Source: Paracoccaceae bacterium (GTDB taxonomy: Bacteria > Pseudomonadota > Alphaproteobacteria > Rhodobacterales > Rhodobacteraceae). From it: a DNA stretch of 64,000 nt. The stretch lies in NCBI GenBank assembly GCA_014323785.1, contig JACONJ010000058.1, forward strand, positions 1 through 64,000, written 5' to 3'. The position numbers and the translations under genes were made by a program. The notes beneath the pieces were generated by a model that saw only the letters and a list, made by a program, of their open reading frames with translations, was not told the origin of the DNA and did not search any database. Shown one piece after another: positions 41,972 to 52,865 of the stretch (its first letter is position 1; the number at the start of each line of letters is the position of its first letter).

Positions 41972-43366
41972 ATGTCGGATATTCTGGTCGTGGATGATGA
42001 ACGCGACATCCGTGAATTGATTTGCGATATTTTGCGGGACGAGGGGTTTTCAACACGGATGGCAAGCAACTCCAATTCCTGCATGGCCGAGTTGAATGCC
42101 GCACCACCAAGTTTGATGATCCTCGATATCTGGCTGAAAGACAGCAGGATGGACGGGATTGACATCCTCAAACATGTCAAACGTGACAACCCGGATCTGC
42201 CCGTGGTGATCATCTCTGGCCACGGCAGTATCGAGATTGCCGTCGCCGCAATCAGGCAGGGTGCATATGATTTCATTGAGAAGCCTTTCAACGTTGATCA
42301 GTTGATGGTCGTGATTTGCCGTGCCATGGAGACTTCGCGCCTCAGGCGCGAAAATTCGGCCCTGCAGCACCATAATAGCAAAGCGGCTGAGATGATCGGG
42401 CAGGGGGCAGCCTTCAAGGCACTGAAAAGCCAGCTTGAAAAGGTGGCGCAATCAAACGGACGGGTCATGCTAACCGGCCCCGCGGGTTCGGGTAAGGAGA
42501 TCGCCGCACGCTATATTCATGCTGCGTCAAACCGGGCGGATGCGCCCTTTGTCACGGTCAGTTCTGCGGCGGTGCAACCCGATCATATTGAAGAGGTATT
42601 GTTTGGCCGCGAAACCGCGGAGCGCGGTGTGGAGCATGGTTTGCTGGAGCAGGCCCACGGCGGCGTGATCTATTTTGATGAGGTTGCCGATATGCCGCAC
42701 GGCACACAATCGAAGATCCTGCGGACACTGGTGAATAAAAGCTTTACCCGGGTTGGTGGCACGGCAAAGGTGCGTGTCAATCTGCGGGTGTTCTCGTCCA
42801 CTACGCGGAACCTCCGGGCAGAAATCAAAGCAGGGAATTTTCGTGAGGAACTTTATCACCGGCTGAACGTGGTACCGATTGAGGTGCCAAGTCTGGAAGA
42901 TCGGCGAGAGGATATTCCGCTTCTGGCGCGTCATTTCATCGAACAATTCCATGCCAATCAGGGCCTGCCGCTGCGGGATTTGGCAGAGGATGCTGAAGTG
43001 ATTCTGCAAACCATGCGCTGGCCCGGAAATGTCCGCGAATTGCGCAATGTGATCGAGCGGGTGCTGATCCTGGGAGAGGGGACAGACCCCATCGAAGCCT
43101 GCGCCCTGCCGGGGCAAAGCAGGAGACAGGAGGAGGACAACATCGCGTTGTCCACAGGTCTGACGACCTTGCCCCTGCGCGAGGCACGCGAATTGTTCGA
43201 GCGGCATTACCTGATGGCACAGATCAATCGCTTTAGCGGCAATATCTCCAGAACCGCGGGTTTTGTGGGAATAGAGCGCAGTACCCTGCATCGTAAGTTG
43301 AGATCGCTGGGTGTTGTTACAACGAACAGGTCGGGCGTACGGATGGACCGGTTCAAAGACGGTTAG
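41972..43366 (+). CDS. ntrX: NtrX-type response regulator (GAFTGA-less)
   Basis: MSDILVVDDERDIRELICDILRDEGF; directly downstream of ntrY; AAA+ TGPAGSGKEIAARYIH; C-terminal Fis-type HTH. Confidence 0.95.
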   Translation: MSDILVVDDERDIRELICDILRDEGFSTRMASNSNSCMAELNAAPPSLMILDIWLKDSRMDGIDILKHVKRDNPDLPVVIISGHGSIEIAVAAIRQGAYDFIEKPFNVDQLMVVICRAMETSRLRRENSALQHHNSKAAEMIGQGAAFKALKSQLEKVAQSNGRVMLTGPAGSGKEIAARYIHAASNRADAPFVTVSSAAVQPDHIEEVLFGRETAERGVEHGLLEQAHGGVIYFDEVADMPHGTQSKILRTLVNKSFTRVGGTAKVRVNLRVFSSTTRNLRAEIKAGNFREELYHRLNVVPIEVPSLEDRREDIPLLARHFIEQFHANQGLPLRDLAEDAEVILQTMRWPGNVRELRNVIERVLILGEGTDPIEACALPGQSRRQEEDNIALSTGLTTLPLREARELFERHYLMAQINRFSGNISRTAGFVGIERSTLHRKLRSLGVVTTNRSGVRMDRFKDG

Positions 43367-43532
43367 GGTGACAGACTCATTTCACGTTGCGTTGATTCCC
43401 GTAACTGTGGCGACCATGCGGTGCGCGGTGCAGCAGCATCTCGGCATGCCGATGCCCACGGGTTCGATTGACGCCGCGTGTGCAATCTGCCATGCAAAAC
43501 GTCCTGGATTTGACCGCAATGGGTAAAGGCAT

Positions 43533-44909
43533 ATGAAGGTGATTATTTGCGGTGCAGGCCAGGTTGGCTGGCAAATCGCACGCCATCTTTCCGGCGAAAA
43601 CAACGATGTGACCGTGATTGACAATAATGCCGATCTGGTTCGGCGTGCGACCGATACCCTGGATGTAAAGGGCCTGGCAGGGTTTGCCTCGTACCCCGAT
43701 GTGCTTGATCGCGCCGGGGCAGGGGATGCTGATATGATTATCGCTGCCACCTACTCTGATGAGGTGAATATGATCACCTGCCAGGTGGCCCATTCAGTCT
43801 TTGGTGTGACGCGGAAGATCGCACGTCTGCGGGCGCGACCGTATCTGAATGCGATATATTCCGACCTGTATCGCCGCGAGCATTTGCCCATCGACGTGGT
43901 GATCAGCCCGGAACGCGAGGTGGCCGCCGCCGCGCTGCGCCGCTTTGCGTCGCCCGCCACTTTTGACACGGAAGGCTTTCTGGGCGGCGATGTGCAGATG
44001 CTGGGCATCCATTTGGATGAGGATTGCCCAGTGGTGAACACGCCGCTTAGGCAATTGTCTGAGCTATTCTCGACCCTTCGTGCGATAGTTGTGGGCATCC
44101 GGCGGGAAGGCGCACTGTTTGTGCCCGAACCGGGCGATCAGCTTTACGTGGGGGATCAGATTTATGTGTTCACTAATGCCTTGGATTTGTCCCGCACATT
44201 CGAGATTTTTGGTAAGAAGACTGCGCTTCAGGATCGCGTAGTTATCATTGGAGGGGGGAATGTGGGCCTGACAGTTGCGCTGGAATTAGAGAAGGGGCAA
44301 CGCCGGGTGCAGACGAAAATGGTTGAGATATCGCGTGAACAGGCGGAACGCGCTGCCGATGCGCTGGAACGCACCATTGTTTTGAATGGCGACGGGCTGG
44401 ATGTGGAAATTTTGCGTGAAGCCGGGGTGGACCGGGCCGATATGGTTCTGTGCGTCACCGATGATGATAAGACCAACCTTCTGGCCTCGGTCCGGGCCCA
44501 AAATGCCGGGGCGCACAGTTCTGTGGCCCTGGTCAATGACCCGACACTGGTGCCCTTGCTGGGGCCGTTGAACATTGATGCCCATATAAACCCGCGCGCA
44601 ACCACGGTCAGCTCAATTCTGCGCCACATTCGCCACGGCCGGGTGCGCGGCGTATATTCCATTGGGGATGCCGAGGCCGAGGTGATCGAGGCGCAAGTCC
44701 TTTCGACATCGACCATCGCGGGTAAGGCAGTGCGTGATATCGACTTCCCCGAAGGTGCGCTGATCGGCGCGGTGCAAAAGGGCGGCAAGGTGATGCGCCC
44801 CACCGGTTCCACTCGTATTGAAGACGGCGACGTGGTCGTAATCTTCGCCGTGGCGACGGACGTTCCCGCGGTGGAGGCACTCCTGCAAGTCTCGACCAGT
44901 TTTTTCTAA
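43533..44909 (+). CDS. trkA: Trk system potassium uptake regulatory NAD-binding protein
   Basis: MKVIICGAGQVGWQIARHLSGENNDVTVIDNN; second KTN domain RVVIIGGGNVGLTVALELE. Confidence 0.96.
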   Translation: MKVIICGAGQVGWQIARHLSGENNDVTVIDNNADLVRRATDTLDVKGLAGFASYPDVLDRAGAGDADMIIAATYSDEVNMITCQVAHSVFGVTRKIARLRARPYLNAIYSDLYRREHLPIDVVISPEREVAAAALRRFASPATFDTEGFLGGDVQMLGIHLDEDCPVVNTPLRQLSELFSTLRAIVVGIRREGALFVPEPGDQLYVGDQIYVFTNALDLSRTFEIFGKKTALQDRVVIIGGGNVGLTVALELEKGQRRVQTKMVEISREQAERAADALERTIVLNGDGLDVEILREAGVDRADMVLCVTDDDKTNLLASVRAQNAGAHSSVALVNDPTLVPLLGPLNIDAHINPRATTVSSILRHIRHGRVRGVYSIGDAEAEVIEAQVLSTSTIAGKAVRDIDFPEGALIGAVQKGGKVMRPTGSTRIEDGDVVVIFAVATDVPAVEALLQVSTSFF

Positions 44910-44913
44910 GCAG

Positions 44914-46431
44914 ATGCGCACGTATCTGTCCCGGCTGCCCCTTTTTGTTGTGTTGATGGGTCTTGGCGCACTGGCCATGATGGCCCCGGCTCTCGTGGCG
45001 ACGGCCTTGGACGATCATTTAACCGGCCGGGTCTTCTTCTATGCCTCGCTTCTGTTTTTGATTCTAACAATACTGATTGGCTTTGCCTGCCAGACCTTGC
45101 TGCCTGTAACCTCTCCCCGTGCGCATCTCGCCGGGCTTTTGGTGGCCTATATCGCTCTGCCAGTGATGCTGGCCTTCCCTTTGGCCGAGGCGGTTGGCAA
45201 CACACGCTACATCAACGCCTATCTTGATATGATCTCTGCCCTGACGACAACGGGGGCGAGTCTGTTTGATCCTGATCGTCTGGCACCAGGGGTGCATCTG
45301 TGGCGCGGTCTGGTTGGCTGGCTTGGTGGGTTCCTGATTTGGGTGACGGCGGTGGCGGTTCTGGCTCCGTTGAACCTGGGCGGGTATGAGGTAACATCTG
45401 AGGCTCGGGTTAGCGGGCGGGTCATGGTTTCCACCGGGCAAATGCAGGCTGCCACGCCAGCCGAACGGATTCGCCGCCACGCTACCCGTCTGGCCCCGAT
45501 CTACATGATACTGACCTTCATCCTGTGGCTGGGCCTGATCCTGTCGGGGGAGGCACCGCTGGCTGGCTTAATCCACGCCATGTCAACCCTCTCAACCTCG
45601 GGCATCAGCCCGCTTGGCGGGATCGAGGGGGGGGGCGGGGGCTTTGCGGGGGAAGTGGTTATCTTCCTGTTTTTCCTGTTCGCCCTGTCGCGCCGTACCT
45701 TTACCTCTGGCTGTTCAATGGAAACGCCGCGATACTTGGCCCGTGATCGGGAAATACGGCTTGCTGTGCTTGCGGTGGTGGGGCTGTCGGTGCTGCTGTT
45801 TTCCCGGCACTGGCTGGGGGTGCTGGAGGGTGGTGAGACGGCCAGTCCGCAAGGTGCACCGGCCGCGCTGTGGGGAAGCGTGTTTACCGTGCTGTCCTTC
45901 CTGACGACCACCGGCTTCGTCTCGGACAGTTGGGCTGATGCGCACGCTTGGTCCGGGCTGCCGACGCCAGGGCTTCTGCTGATGGGCCTGGTGTTGACGG
46001 GCGGCGGAGTGGCCACCACGGCGGGCGGGATCAAACTCTTGCGGGTCTATGCGCTTTACAAGCACGGTACCCGGGAAATGGGCCGCCTGATCCACCCCAA
46101 TTCTGTTGCCGGAGCCGGACGGCTGGGCCGCCGAATCCGCCGGGAGGGGGCCTATATCGCCTGGATTTTCTTCATGCTGTTCATCCTTGCCATGGCGGTT
46201 GTGATGGTCGCACTTGCATTGACCGGGCTGTCATTCCAATCCTCGCTGGTTCTGGCGATCTCAGCACTGACAACCACCGGACCTTTGGCCGAAATGGTCG
46301 CCGAGACGCCGATTTCCTATATCAGATTAACCGATACCGCCAAGCTGATCCTGGCGGGTGCGATGATTGTGGGGCGGTTAGAAACGCTGGTGCTTCTGGC
46401 GTTGATCAATCCAGGATACTGGCGTGCGTGA
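44914..46431 (+). CDS. trkH: TrkH family potassium transporter
   Basis: P-loop motifs MISALTTTGASLFD, HAMSTLSTSGISPLGG, LSFLTTTGFVSDSW, ISALTTTGPLAEM. Confidence 0.95.
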   Translation: MRTYLSRLPLFVVLMGLGALAMMAPALVATALDDHLTGRVFFYASLLFLILTILIGFACQTLLPVTSPRAHLAGLLVAYIALPVMLAFPLAEAVGNTRYINAYLDMISALTTTGASLFDPDRLAPGVHLWRGLVGWLGGFLIWVTAVAVLAPLNLGGYEVTSEARVSGRVMVSTGQMQAATPAERIRRHATRLAPIYMILTFILWLGLILSGEAPLAGLIHAMSTLSTSGISPLGGIEGGGGGFAGEVVIFLFFLFALSRRTFTSGCSMETPRYLARDREIRLAVLAVVGLSVLLFSRHWLGVLEGGETASPQGAPAALWGSVFTVLSFLTTTGFVSDSWADAHAWSGLPTPGLLLMGLVLTGGGVATTAGGIKLLRVYALYKHGTREMGRLIHPNSVAGAGRLGRRIRREGAYIAWIFFMLFILAMAVVMVALALTGLSFQSSLVLAISALTTTGPLAEMVAETPISYIRLTDTAKLILAGAMIVGRLETLVLLALINPGYWRA

Positions 46432-46566
46432 TACTTGTGCAACATCGCGACCCTGATACCCTGGAATCGGGGTGGAAATTAGCGGAATGTCACCCCATAC
46501 TTCAATTCGTCCGCCCCCGAACTATCCGTTCACAGAGGCGGCAGTAACTATAAGGCGCGTTTCTTC

Positions 46567-46800
46567 ATGGCCGAAAACAGGCAAAACCTACAGGACGCCT
46601 TTCTAAACAATGTCCGTAAAACAAAGGTTCCGGTCACGATCTTTTTGATCAATGGAGTCAAATTGCAGGGCGTGATTACCTGGTTCGATAATTTCTGCGT
46701 TCTTTTGTGTCGCGATGGGCAATCGCAGCTTGTCTATAAGCACGCTATTTCCACTGTGATGCCGGCCCAGCCGATCAAACTTTATGATGGGGAAGAGTGA
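46567..46800 (+). CDS. hfq: RNA chaperone Hfq
   Basis: [60 protein letters not shown] (Sm1/Sm2). Confidence 0.98.
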   Translation: MAENRQNLQDAFLNNVRKTKVPVTIFLINGVKLQGVITWFDNFCVLLCRDGQSQLVYKHAISTVMPAQPIKLYDGEE

Positions 46801-48107
46801 GCGGTAAATCACCCACAATCGCTGTCAAGGAACCATCGGTGCGGGCTCTGGTGCTGCATCCCGATATTCAGGCAGGGAGTTCCCGACGCGATGCGCAGTT
46901 TGCTTTGGAGGAAGCCGTGGCACTTGCCGCCGCCATGCCGGGGCTGGACATTGCGGGGGCCGATGTGGTGCGACTGCCCCGGGCGCGGCCAGGTGTCTTT
47001 TTGGGCCCGGGCAAAATCGTAGAACTGGCGGACCTTATCAAGGCCGAAAAGATTGGTCTTGTGCTGGTTGATGGGCCCGTTACGCCGGTTCAGCAGCGCA
47101 ATCTGGAGCGTGAATGGGGCTGCAAATTGCTGGATCGCACAGGTTTGATCCTGGAGATTTTTGCAGAACGCGCCCGCACCCGAGAGGGAAGGCTGCAGGT
47201 GGATCTGGCCGCACTCAGCTACCAGCGTACGCGGCTTGTGCGGGCTTGGAGCCACCTGGAGCGCCAGCGGGGCGGGCTCGGCTTTGTCGGCGGTCCCGGT
47301 GAGACGCAGATCGAGGCAGACCGCCGCGCCATTGATGAGGCGATGACGCGCATTCGCCGGCAATTGGCCAGAGTTGTGAAAACCCGCGATCTGCATCGAA
47401 GGGCGCGCAGAAAGGTACCCTATCCTGTGGTTGCACTGGTGGGCTACACCAATGCGGGCAAATCAACCCTGTTCAACCGCCTGACCGGGGCGGGTGTCAT
47501 GGCGAAAGATATGGTGTTCGCCTCGCTTGATCCAACCATGCGTGCGGTCACGCTGCCCGGTGGGGCCAGGGTGATCCTGTCTGACACGGTGGGGTTCATC
47601 TCGGACCTGCCAGCGCAACTGGTGGCAGCTTTTCGCGCAACGCTGGAAGATGTTCTGGATGCCGACCTGATCCTGCATATCCGTGATATTGCCCATCCCG
47701 AGACGCAGGCGCAGGCTAGGGATGTTTTGACCATTCTCGATGATATGGGGATCGCCGAGGATGCCGCAATCCTTGAGGTTTGGAACAAGGCTGATCAGAT
47801 GGTTGCCGAGAATCGGACCGAACGGGCGGCAATTGCGGCGCGGCGGGATGGGGTGAATCTGATCTCGGCTTTGACGGGGCAGGGGGTCGAAATTTTGCTT
47901 ACCGATATCGCCGCGATTCTGTCACCGCCGAGGCACCGGAATACCCTTGAATTGCAATATACGGAGGGGCGCAAACGGGCGTGGCTTTATGACCAGGGCG
48001 TGGTGGAGCGGGAGGCACAAGACGATGGTGCAACGCGGGTCACCGTGTATTGGACCAAGTGCCAGGAACAGGCATTTCATCGGCTTTGCGTGCAAAGGCC
48101 AGTCTAG
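46797..48107 (+). CDS. hflX: GTPase HflX
   Basis: [60 protein letters not shown] start overlapping hfq stop. Confidence 0.96.
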   Translation: MSGKSPTIAVKEPSVRALVLHPDIQAGSSRRDAQFALEEAVALAAAMPGLDIAGADVVRLPRARPGVFLGPGKIVELADLIKAEKIGLVLVDGPVTPVQQRNLEREWGCKLLDRTGLILEIFAERARTREGRLQVDLAALSYQRTRLVRAWSHLERQRGGLGFVGGPGETQIEADRRAIDEAMTRIRRQLARVVKTRDLHRRARRKVPYPVVALVGYTNAGKSTLFNRLTGAGVMAKDMVFASLDPTMRAVTLPGGARVILSDTVGFISDLPAQLVAAFRATLEDVLDADLILHIRDIAHPETQAQARDVLTILDDMGIAEDAAILEVWNKADQMVAENRTERAAIAARRDGVNLISALTGQGVEILLTDIAAILSPPRHRNTLELQYTEGRKRAWLYDQGVVEREAQDDGATRVTVYWTKCQEQAFHRLCVQRPV

Positions 48108-50578
48108 CGCGGAACCAGAACCGTGATGCCGATGTTGCCCGCGCGCGCCAGATCTGGGTCAAGCGACATGGGGATATATTCCCCCCGCCGCCAAAGCACC
48201 CCCAGATCATCGTAATGCGGGCTCAGTGGATGGCCGGATTGGCCTGTGGCTGTGATGAAAACGGAACTGTCGGGATCCGCGAAATCATAGACGCCGCGAT
48301 AACCTGCGGAATGGGTATTCAGAAACGGATCCGGCAGGGTGCCGGATGTTGCGGCGCGGTTCAGGGTGAAATCCCCGCCCGAGATAGGCTGACGGATATT
48401 CACCAGCCAGGAAAAAAGTGCTGTATCTCCCAGCACTTGATGGTTATGACGTGCCTCATGCGCGGCCCCCCATTGCCAGCTTTCTACTTCGGGGCCATAC
48501 CTCTCTTCCAGCCATTGCAAGGCATCATCCAGTGCCAGCCGCGCGATATCGGTGCAGGTTTCGCGCGTGGTCGAAGGGCGGATATCACACCAGATCGCCG
48601 CGCCGTCGATATCGCGAAACACCCGCTCGATGAACAAGGGGTCTAGCTTCATGAATTCATTGGCAAGCGGCCCTATCTCGTCACGGATCAGCCTCTGTTG
48701 CAATTCCAGCATCCAGGCGGCATAAATCAGCGGTTCGGGCAGATGTTCGTTCATCTCACCGTTCCAGTCCGAAAGCAGGTCAAGCGCCTGCCGTTGCCGA
48801 TGTTCGGGTGTGCCCTCGGGCACGGCCGGACCTGACAGCCAAAGGTTCCGCGCCACCAGGGGAAGCAGGTTGCGGGCCGCCGCCGAGAGCGTATCAAGCT
48901 GCGCTTCGATGAAACTGTCACGGGTATGAACCCGGCGCGCTTGCATCAGCCGTTCCCACCGCATCACGCGCTGAGAATCGCCCCAGGCATAAGAGACATG
49001 CAGCGGGAACTCCCGGTCGATGATCTTGTTGTTGGTGTTGCCGACGATCCCGCCTTCGGGGTTCACAAAACCGGGATTGGTGGAATACTGCATTACGCCC
49101 TGCCATCGGTTCCCGGGCAGCCAGCCGGGTGTCGGAATGCGCCCCTTGCTTTGGTGCCAGGGCAAGCGCCATGGCATATGCCCAATGGTTTGCAAGGCGA
49201 TGGTGCCGTCTGCATCGGCAAGCGTCAGGTTCTGCGAAGGCGCAACGAAACTCTCACCCGCGGCCAGCCCGTCCCTCACGGAGGCAGCGCGCATCAGCTC
49301 CAACCCGGTCTGGATTGAGGTATTCTGATCGCTAAGTGCCGTCCATGCCATAGACATGACGTGACCGGCGGGCGTGATCGTGCCCGTATTCCACGCATCA
49401 GGTGGCAGGACCGGGCCACTCCCTGTCCAGCGCAGGGTCACAGTCACTGGCGGGGCATTGGCCACGTCTATGATCGAGCGGCGGGTTCTGAATGTCGCCC
49501 AGCCCTCGGGCGTCTGGTATTGGGCTTGATTCTCGGGGTTGAGTCGTTCCACATAAAGGTCGATGTCGTCCATGTAAGACGCGGTGAGTCCCCATCCCAA
49601 CCGTTCCGAGCGGCCTGAGAGGATAACCGGCATGCCGGGGATTGTTGCACCGATCACGCCGCCGGTGCCGAGTTCCAGCCGCGCCAGATACCAGATCGTC
49701 GGCGCGGTCAGTGCCAGATGCGGATCATTGGCCAGAAGTGTGCCCCCCGTGACTGAGCGCATGGGAGAGGCAGCCCAGGCGTTGGAAGCACCGCCAAGAC
49801 CTCGTGGCGAAGCAGGGTAGAGTGCATCGTGCGGCGGGCTGGTATTGTCCGCGAACCGCGGCATCGGCGCACCGATCAATGTGGCGTATTCCGGTAGGGC
49901 CGCGGTGCCATCGCCGGGAACATCGGGCATCAAATCGGCAAGGCGGGCGGGGTCGTCCAGAATCAAAGAGGCGCGGGCGCGCAACACCTCCTCCTCATGG
50001 TGGGTGGCCAATTGCAGTGCCATCGTATTGCTCACCGCGATACTGTCAGCCGGTCGCCAGGGGGAAATTTCGGGCGTGAACAGAAGCAATTCCGGTGCGC
50101 CGCGGCCCAGGGCTTCATCATTCACCAGATGCAGCCAGGCATTGACACCATCGGCATACGCCTCCAGCGCGGCCATGGTCTCGGGGGATTGCGCATCAAC
50201 GGACCGGCTGGCATGCCCGTACAAGTCCAGCCGCCGAAGCAGGATGTCGATCTCCAAGGTGCGTTCACCGAACAGTTCCGACAAGCGTCCCTGAGCTGTC
50301 CTTCGCAGCATAAGCATTTGCCACAGCCGGTCCTGGGCGTGGACAAAGCCAAGCCCATAGAACACATCCGCATCGGTTTGCCCGAAGATATGGGGTACAT
50401 TGGCGTTGGTGCGAACAATCTCTACCGGGGCGGTTATCCCCTCAACCTTCCAATCGGCGTTGTAGTCGGGCAAGCTGCGGGCGACCATCCACCAGGCGAC
50501 ACAAATCACCGTCACAGCCAAGGCCACCGCAACGCTTCCTATGCGCACCAGCCAGCGAAGGAAAACGGCCATCAGCAC
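48104..50578 (-). CDS. penicillin acylase family protein (Ntn hydrolase)
   Basis: PHIFGQTDADVFYGLGFVHAQDRLWQMLMLRR; GGASNAWA Ntn hydrolase cleavage site. Confidence 0.93.
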   Translation of the reverse strand: MLMAVFLRWLVRIGSVAVALAVTVICVAWWMVARSLPDYNADWKVEGITAPVEIVRTNANVPHIFGQTDADVFYGLGFVHAQDRLWQMLMLRRTAQGRLSELFGERTLEIDILLRRLDLYGHASRSVDAQSPETMAALEAYADGVNAWLHLVNDEALGRGAPELLLFTPEISPWRPADSIAVSNTMALQLATHHEEEVLRARASLILDDPARLADLMPDVPGDGTAALPEYATLIGAPMPRFADNTSPPHDALYPASPRGLGGASNAWAASPMRSVTGGTLLANDPHLALTAPTIWYLARLELGTGGVIGATIPGMPVILSGRSERLGWGLTASYMDDIDLYVERLNPENQAQYQTPEGWATFRTRRSIIDVANAPPVTVTLRWTGSGPVLPPDAWNTGTITPAGHVMSMAWTALSDQNTSIQTGLELMRAASVRDGLAAGESFVAPSQNLTLADADGTIALQTIGHMPWRLPWHQSKGRIPTPGWLPGNRWQGVMQYSTNPGFVNPEGGIVGNTNNKIIDREFPLHVSYAWGDSQRVMRWERLMQARRVHTRDSFIEAQLDTLSAAARNLLPLVARNLWLSGPAVPEGTPEHRQRQALDLLSDWNGEMNEHLPEPLIYAAWMLELQQRLIRDEIGPLANEFMKLDPLFIERVFRDIDGAAIWCDIRPSTTRETCTDIARLALDDALQWLEERYGPEVESWQWGAAHEARHNHQVLGDTALFSWLVNIRQPISGGDFTLNRAATSGTLPDPFLNTHSAGYRGVYDFADPDSSVFITATGQSGHPLSPHYDDLGVLWRRGEYIPMSLDPDLARAGNIGITVLVPR

Positions 50579-50705
50579 AAAGCCCCAAGATCGAACAGAG
50601 GCGTGTTACCTCCCCCTTTTGATCCTAGCGGGAATTCCTGCGGAACGCAAAGCGGGCCGACGCGGATACCCCGCCGTCAAGGCGGGCGAGACGCCGCCGT
50701 CTGGC

Positions 50706-51269
50706 TTAGGGGATGATACGGCGGTAGAGTGTGCCTTTCAAAGAGGCCCCGGCTATCAAGCCTGCCTGGCCGTAGACTACGGCGATCACCGGATCAAGCA
50801 GGGTTGTGGTGTCGACCCCAAGACTGGCCCCCTGATTGGTCACAGCATATTTCACATCTGCCCCGACAGACCAGCCAGAGGAACTGCGGAACTCGCTTAA
50901 CGCCTCTTCGGTCATGAAGAAAAGGGTATGGGCGTATTGCTGTACACCGCCCTGAAGGCCAAACGTGGCCGAGGCAGCACGGTAGTAATCCACGGTCGCG
51001 CCATTAATCCGCAATGCACCGCGCCCGTAGGAGCCGCCGAGGAAGAACCCAGCCTCAGTAATCAGGGGTATGACCAGCATGCCAGCGGCGTTAAAGGCCA
51101 GCTCCTGTGTGCCAGGCACCTGTTCATACATGAAGTTGATCGCAGAATCGACGCGTGCGTCGATCCGTTGTGATGCAGGGGAGCCAACACCGTTGCCGCA
51201 TGCGGCAAGCGGCAGGGCCGCGGCACTCAACAGCACGAAATTCCGTCGGGACAGATCACTCATTGTCAT
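50706..51269 (-). CDS. SYLF-domain (YSC84-like) lipoprotein
   Basis: LAACGN lipobox; LAFNAAGMLVIPLITEAGFFLGGSYGRGALRINGATVDYYRAASATFGLQGGVQQ. Confidence 0.83.
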   Translation of the reverse strand: MTMSDLSRRNFVLLSAAALPLAACGNGVGSPASQRIDARVDSAINFMYEQVPGTQELAFNAAGMLVIPLITEAGFFLGGSYGRGALRINGATVDYYRAASATFGLQGGVQQYAHTLFFMTEEALSEFRSSSGWSVGADVKYAVTNQGASLGVDTTTLLDPVIAVVYGQAGLIAGASLKGTLYRRIIP

Positions 51270-51404
51270 TTCCGCCTTATGTCACGTTTCCATGTGCCGG
51301 ACTCCGGGACACTCCGGGGCCAGTTTCGTTGCCATCCTACGCGCAATCACGTTTGCTGTCATCCGGAAAACCCGGTATTCTGCGTGACTTTGCCGATCCA
51401 GACT

Positions 51405-52403
51405 CTAAGCGTTGAGGATTCGTGCCACGCGCGGTGCGAAATAGGTCAGCACACCATCACAGCCCGCCCGACGAAACCCCATCAGGCTTTCCAGCATCAC
51501 CTGTTCACCGTCCAGCCACCCATTTGCGGCGGCGGCCTTGATCATCGCGTATTCCCCTGACACCTGATAGGCATAGGTTGGTGCACCGAAACGCTCCTTC
51601 ACCTCCCGGCAGATGTCCAGATAGGGCAGGCCGGGTTTGATCATGACCATATCAGCCCCCTCGCGCAAATCCCGCTCGACGCATCTTAGTGCCTCTTGCC
51701 GATTCAGCGGGTCGATCTGATATGTTTTCTTGTCGCCCTTCAGCGCACCCGATGCGCCAACGGCATCGCGGAACGGCCCGTAGAAGGCACTTGCATATTT
51801 CGCGGCATAGGACATGATCGTGAGGTTTACATAGCCCTCTGCCTCCAGTGCATCGCGCAGCGCACCGATCCGGCCGTCCATCATATCAGACGGGCCCAGA
51901 ATATCCGCGCCTGCCCTGGCCTGGGCCTGGGCCATCTTGACCAGTGCCTCCACCGTTTCGTCATTCGCGATGATCCCGTCGCGAACGATCCCGTCGTGGC
52001 CGTGGGCATTATAGGGGTCAAGCGCAATATCTGTCATTACCGCGATATCCGGGGCGGCATCCTTGATGGCGCGGATCGCGCGGTTCGCCAGGTTGTCGGG
52101 GTTCCATGCCTCTTCGCAGAGCGCGGTCTTCAGGGCGGGATCAGTATAGGGAAAGATACAGATCGCCGGAATACCCAGGCCCTGCGCCTCTTTTGCGGCT
52201 TTGACCAGCAGATCGATGCTTAGCCGGTACACCCCGGGCATCGAGGCCACGGCGTCCCGCTCGCTGGTGCCGTCGCGCACGAAGACCGGCCAGATCAGGT
52301 CATGCACTGACAGTTCGGTTTCCCGGGTCAGGTTGCGCAATGCTGCATCAGAGCGCGTGCGGCGGAACCGGGTGCGGGGGAAGGGGCCTTGATTCGCGGG
52401 CAT
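51405..52403 (-). CDS. hemB: porphobilinogen synthase (delta-aminolevulinate dehydratase)
   Basis: MTDIALDPYNAHGHDG, GADILGPSDMMDGRIGALR, MSYAAKYASAFYGPFRDA, ADMVMIKPGLPYLDI. Confidence 0.97.
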   Translation of the reverse strand: MPANQGPFPRTRFRRTRSDAALRNLTRETELSVHDLIWPVFVRDGTSERDAVASMPGVYRLSIDLLVKAAKEAQGLGIPAICIFPYTDPALKTALCEEAWNPDNLANRAIRAIKDAAPDIAVMTDIALDPYNAHGHDGIVRDGIIANDETVEALVKMAQAQARAGADILGPSDMMDGRIGALRDALEAEGYVNLTIMSYAAKYASAFYGPFRDAVGASGALKGDKKTYQIDPLNRQEALRCVERDLREGADMVMIKPGLPYLDICREVKERFGAPTYAYQVSGEYAMIKAAAANGWLDGEQVMLESLMGFRRAGCDGVLTYFAPRVARILNA

Positions 52404-52551
52404 CCAGGGGCCTTGTCGGACGGGTGATATTTTTCATAAAACATGACACATGATCTGCGGCATATCAAAGCTGAAAACATCTATGCGCAACAATCATGAG
52501 GGGTATGGGGGGCCGAATTATATCGCTGCCATATGGGTATGGCAGCAATGG

Positions 52552-52653
52552 GTATAACCATCCTTGGACTTGTGCGCCCTGTGTTGAGCAGCGGTGGCCA
52601 TGCCGCTGGCGATGTGAGTATAACCATCCTTGGACTTGTGCGCCCTGTGTTGA
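52552..52653. repeat. pair of 36-bp perfect direct repeats (52552-52587, 52618-52653; 66-bp period)
   Basis: gtataaccatccttggacttgtgcgccctgtgttga twice. Confidence 0.97.
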
Positions 52654-52865
52654 ATATCGTGTCGGTTTCGGGCCTGTGGTCTACGGCCAGCCATCGGGCG
52701 CTGGGTGTCCTATGACGTGGTGCAACGCACCTTCAGTTAAAGATCGCGATCTTCTGGATTTATCACCACCTTCTGCGGCATGTGTACGAATATGCAGATC
52801 GAACCGCGGCTGGGGGGGGGCATCCACTTGACACGGGAACGCGGTGCGGTAAGTGACGCCGCAGA

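Noticed and set aside
52552-52653. CRISPR-like layout (36-bp repeats, 30-bp spacer)
   Set aside because: Only two repeats, no cas genes in the window, no convincing repeat palindrome, located in a divergent promoter region and open in frame; treated as a duplicated element
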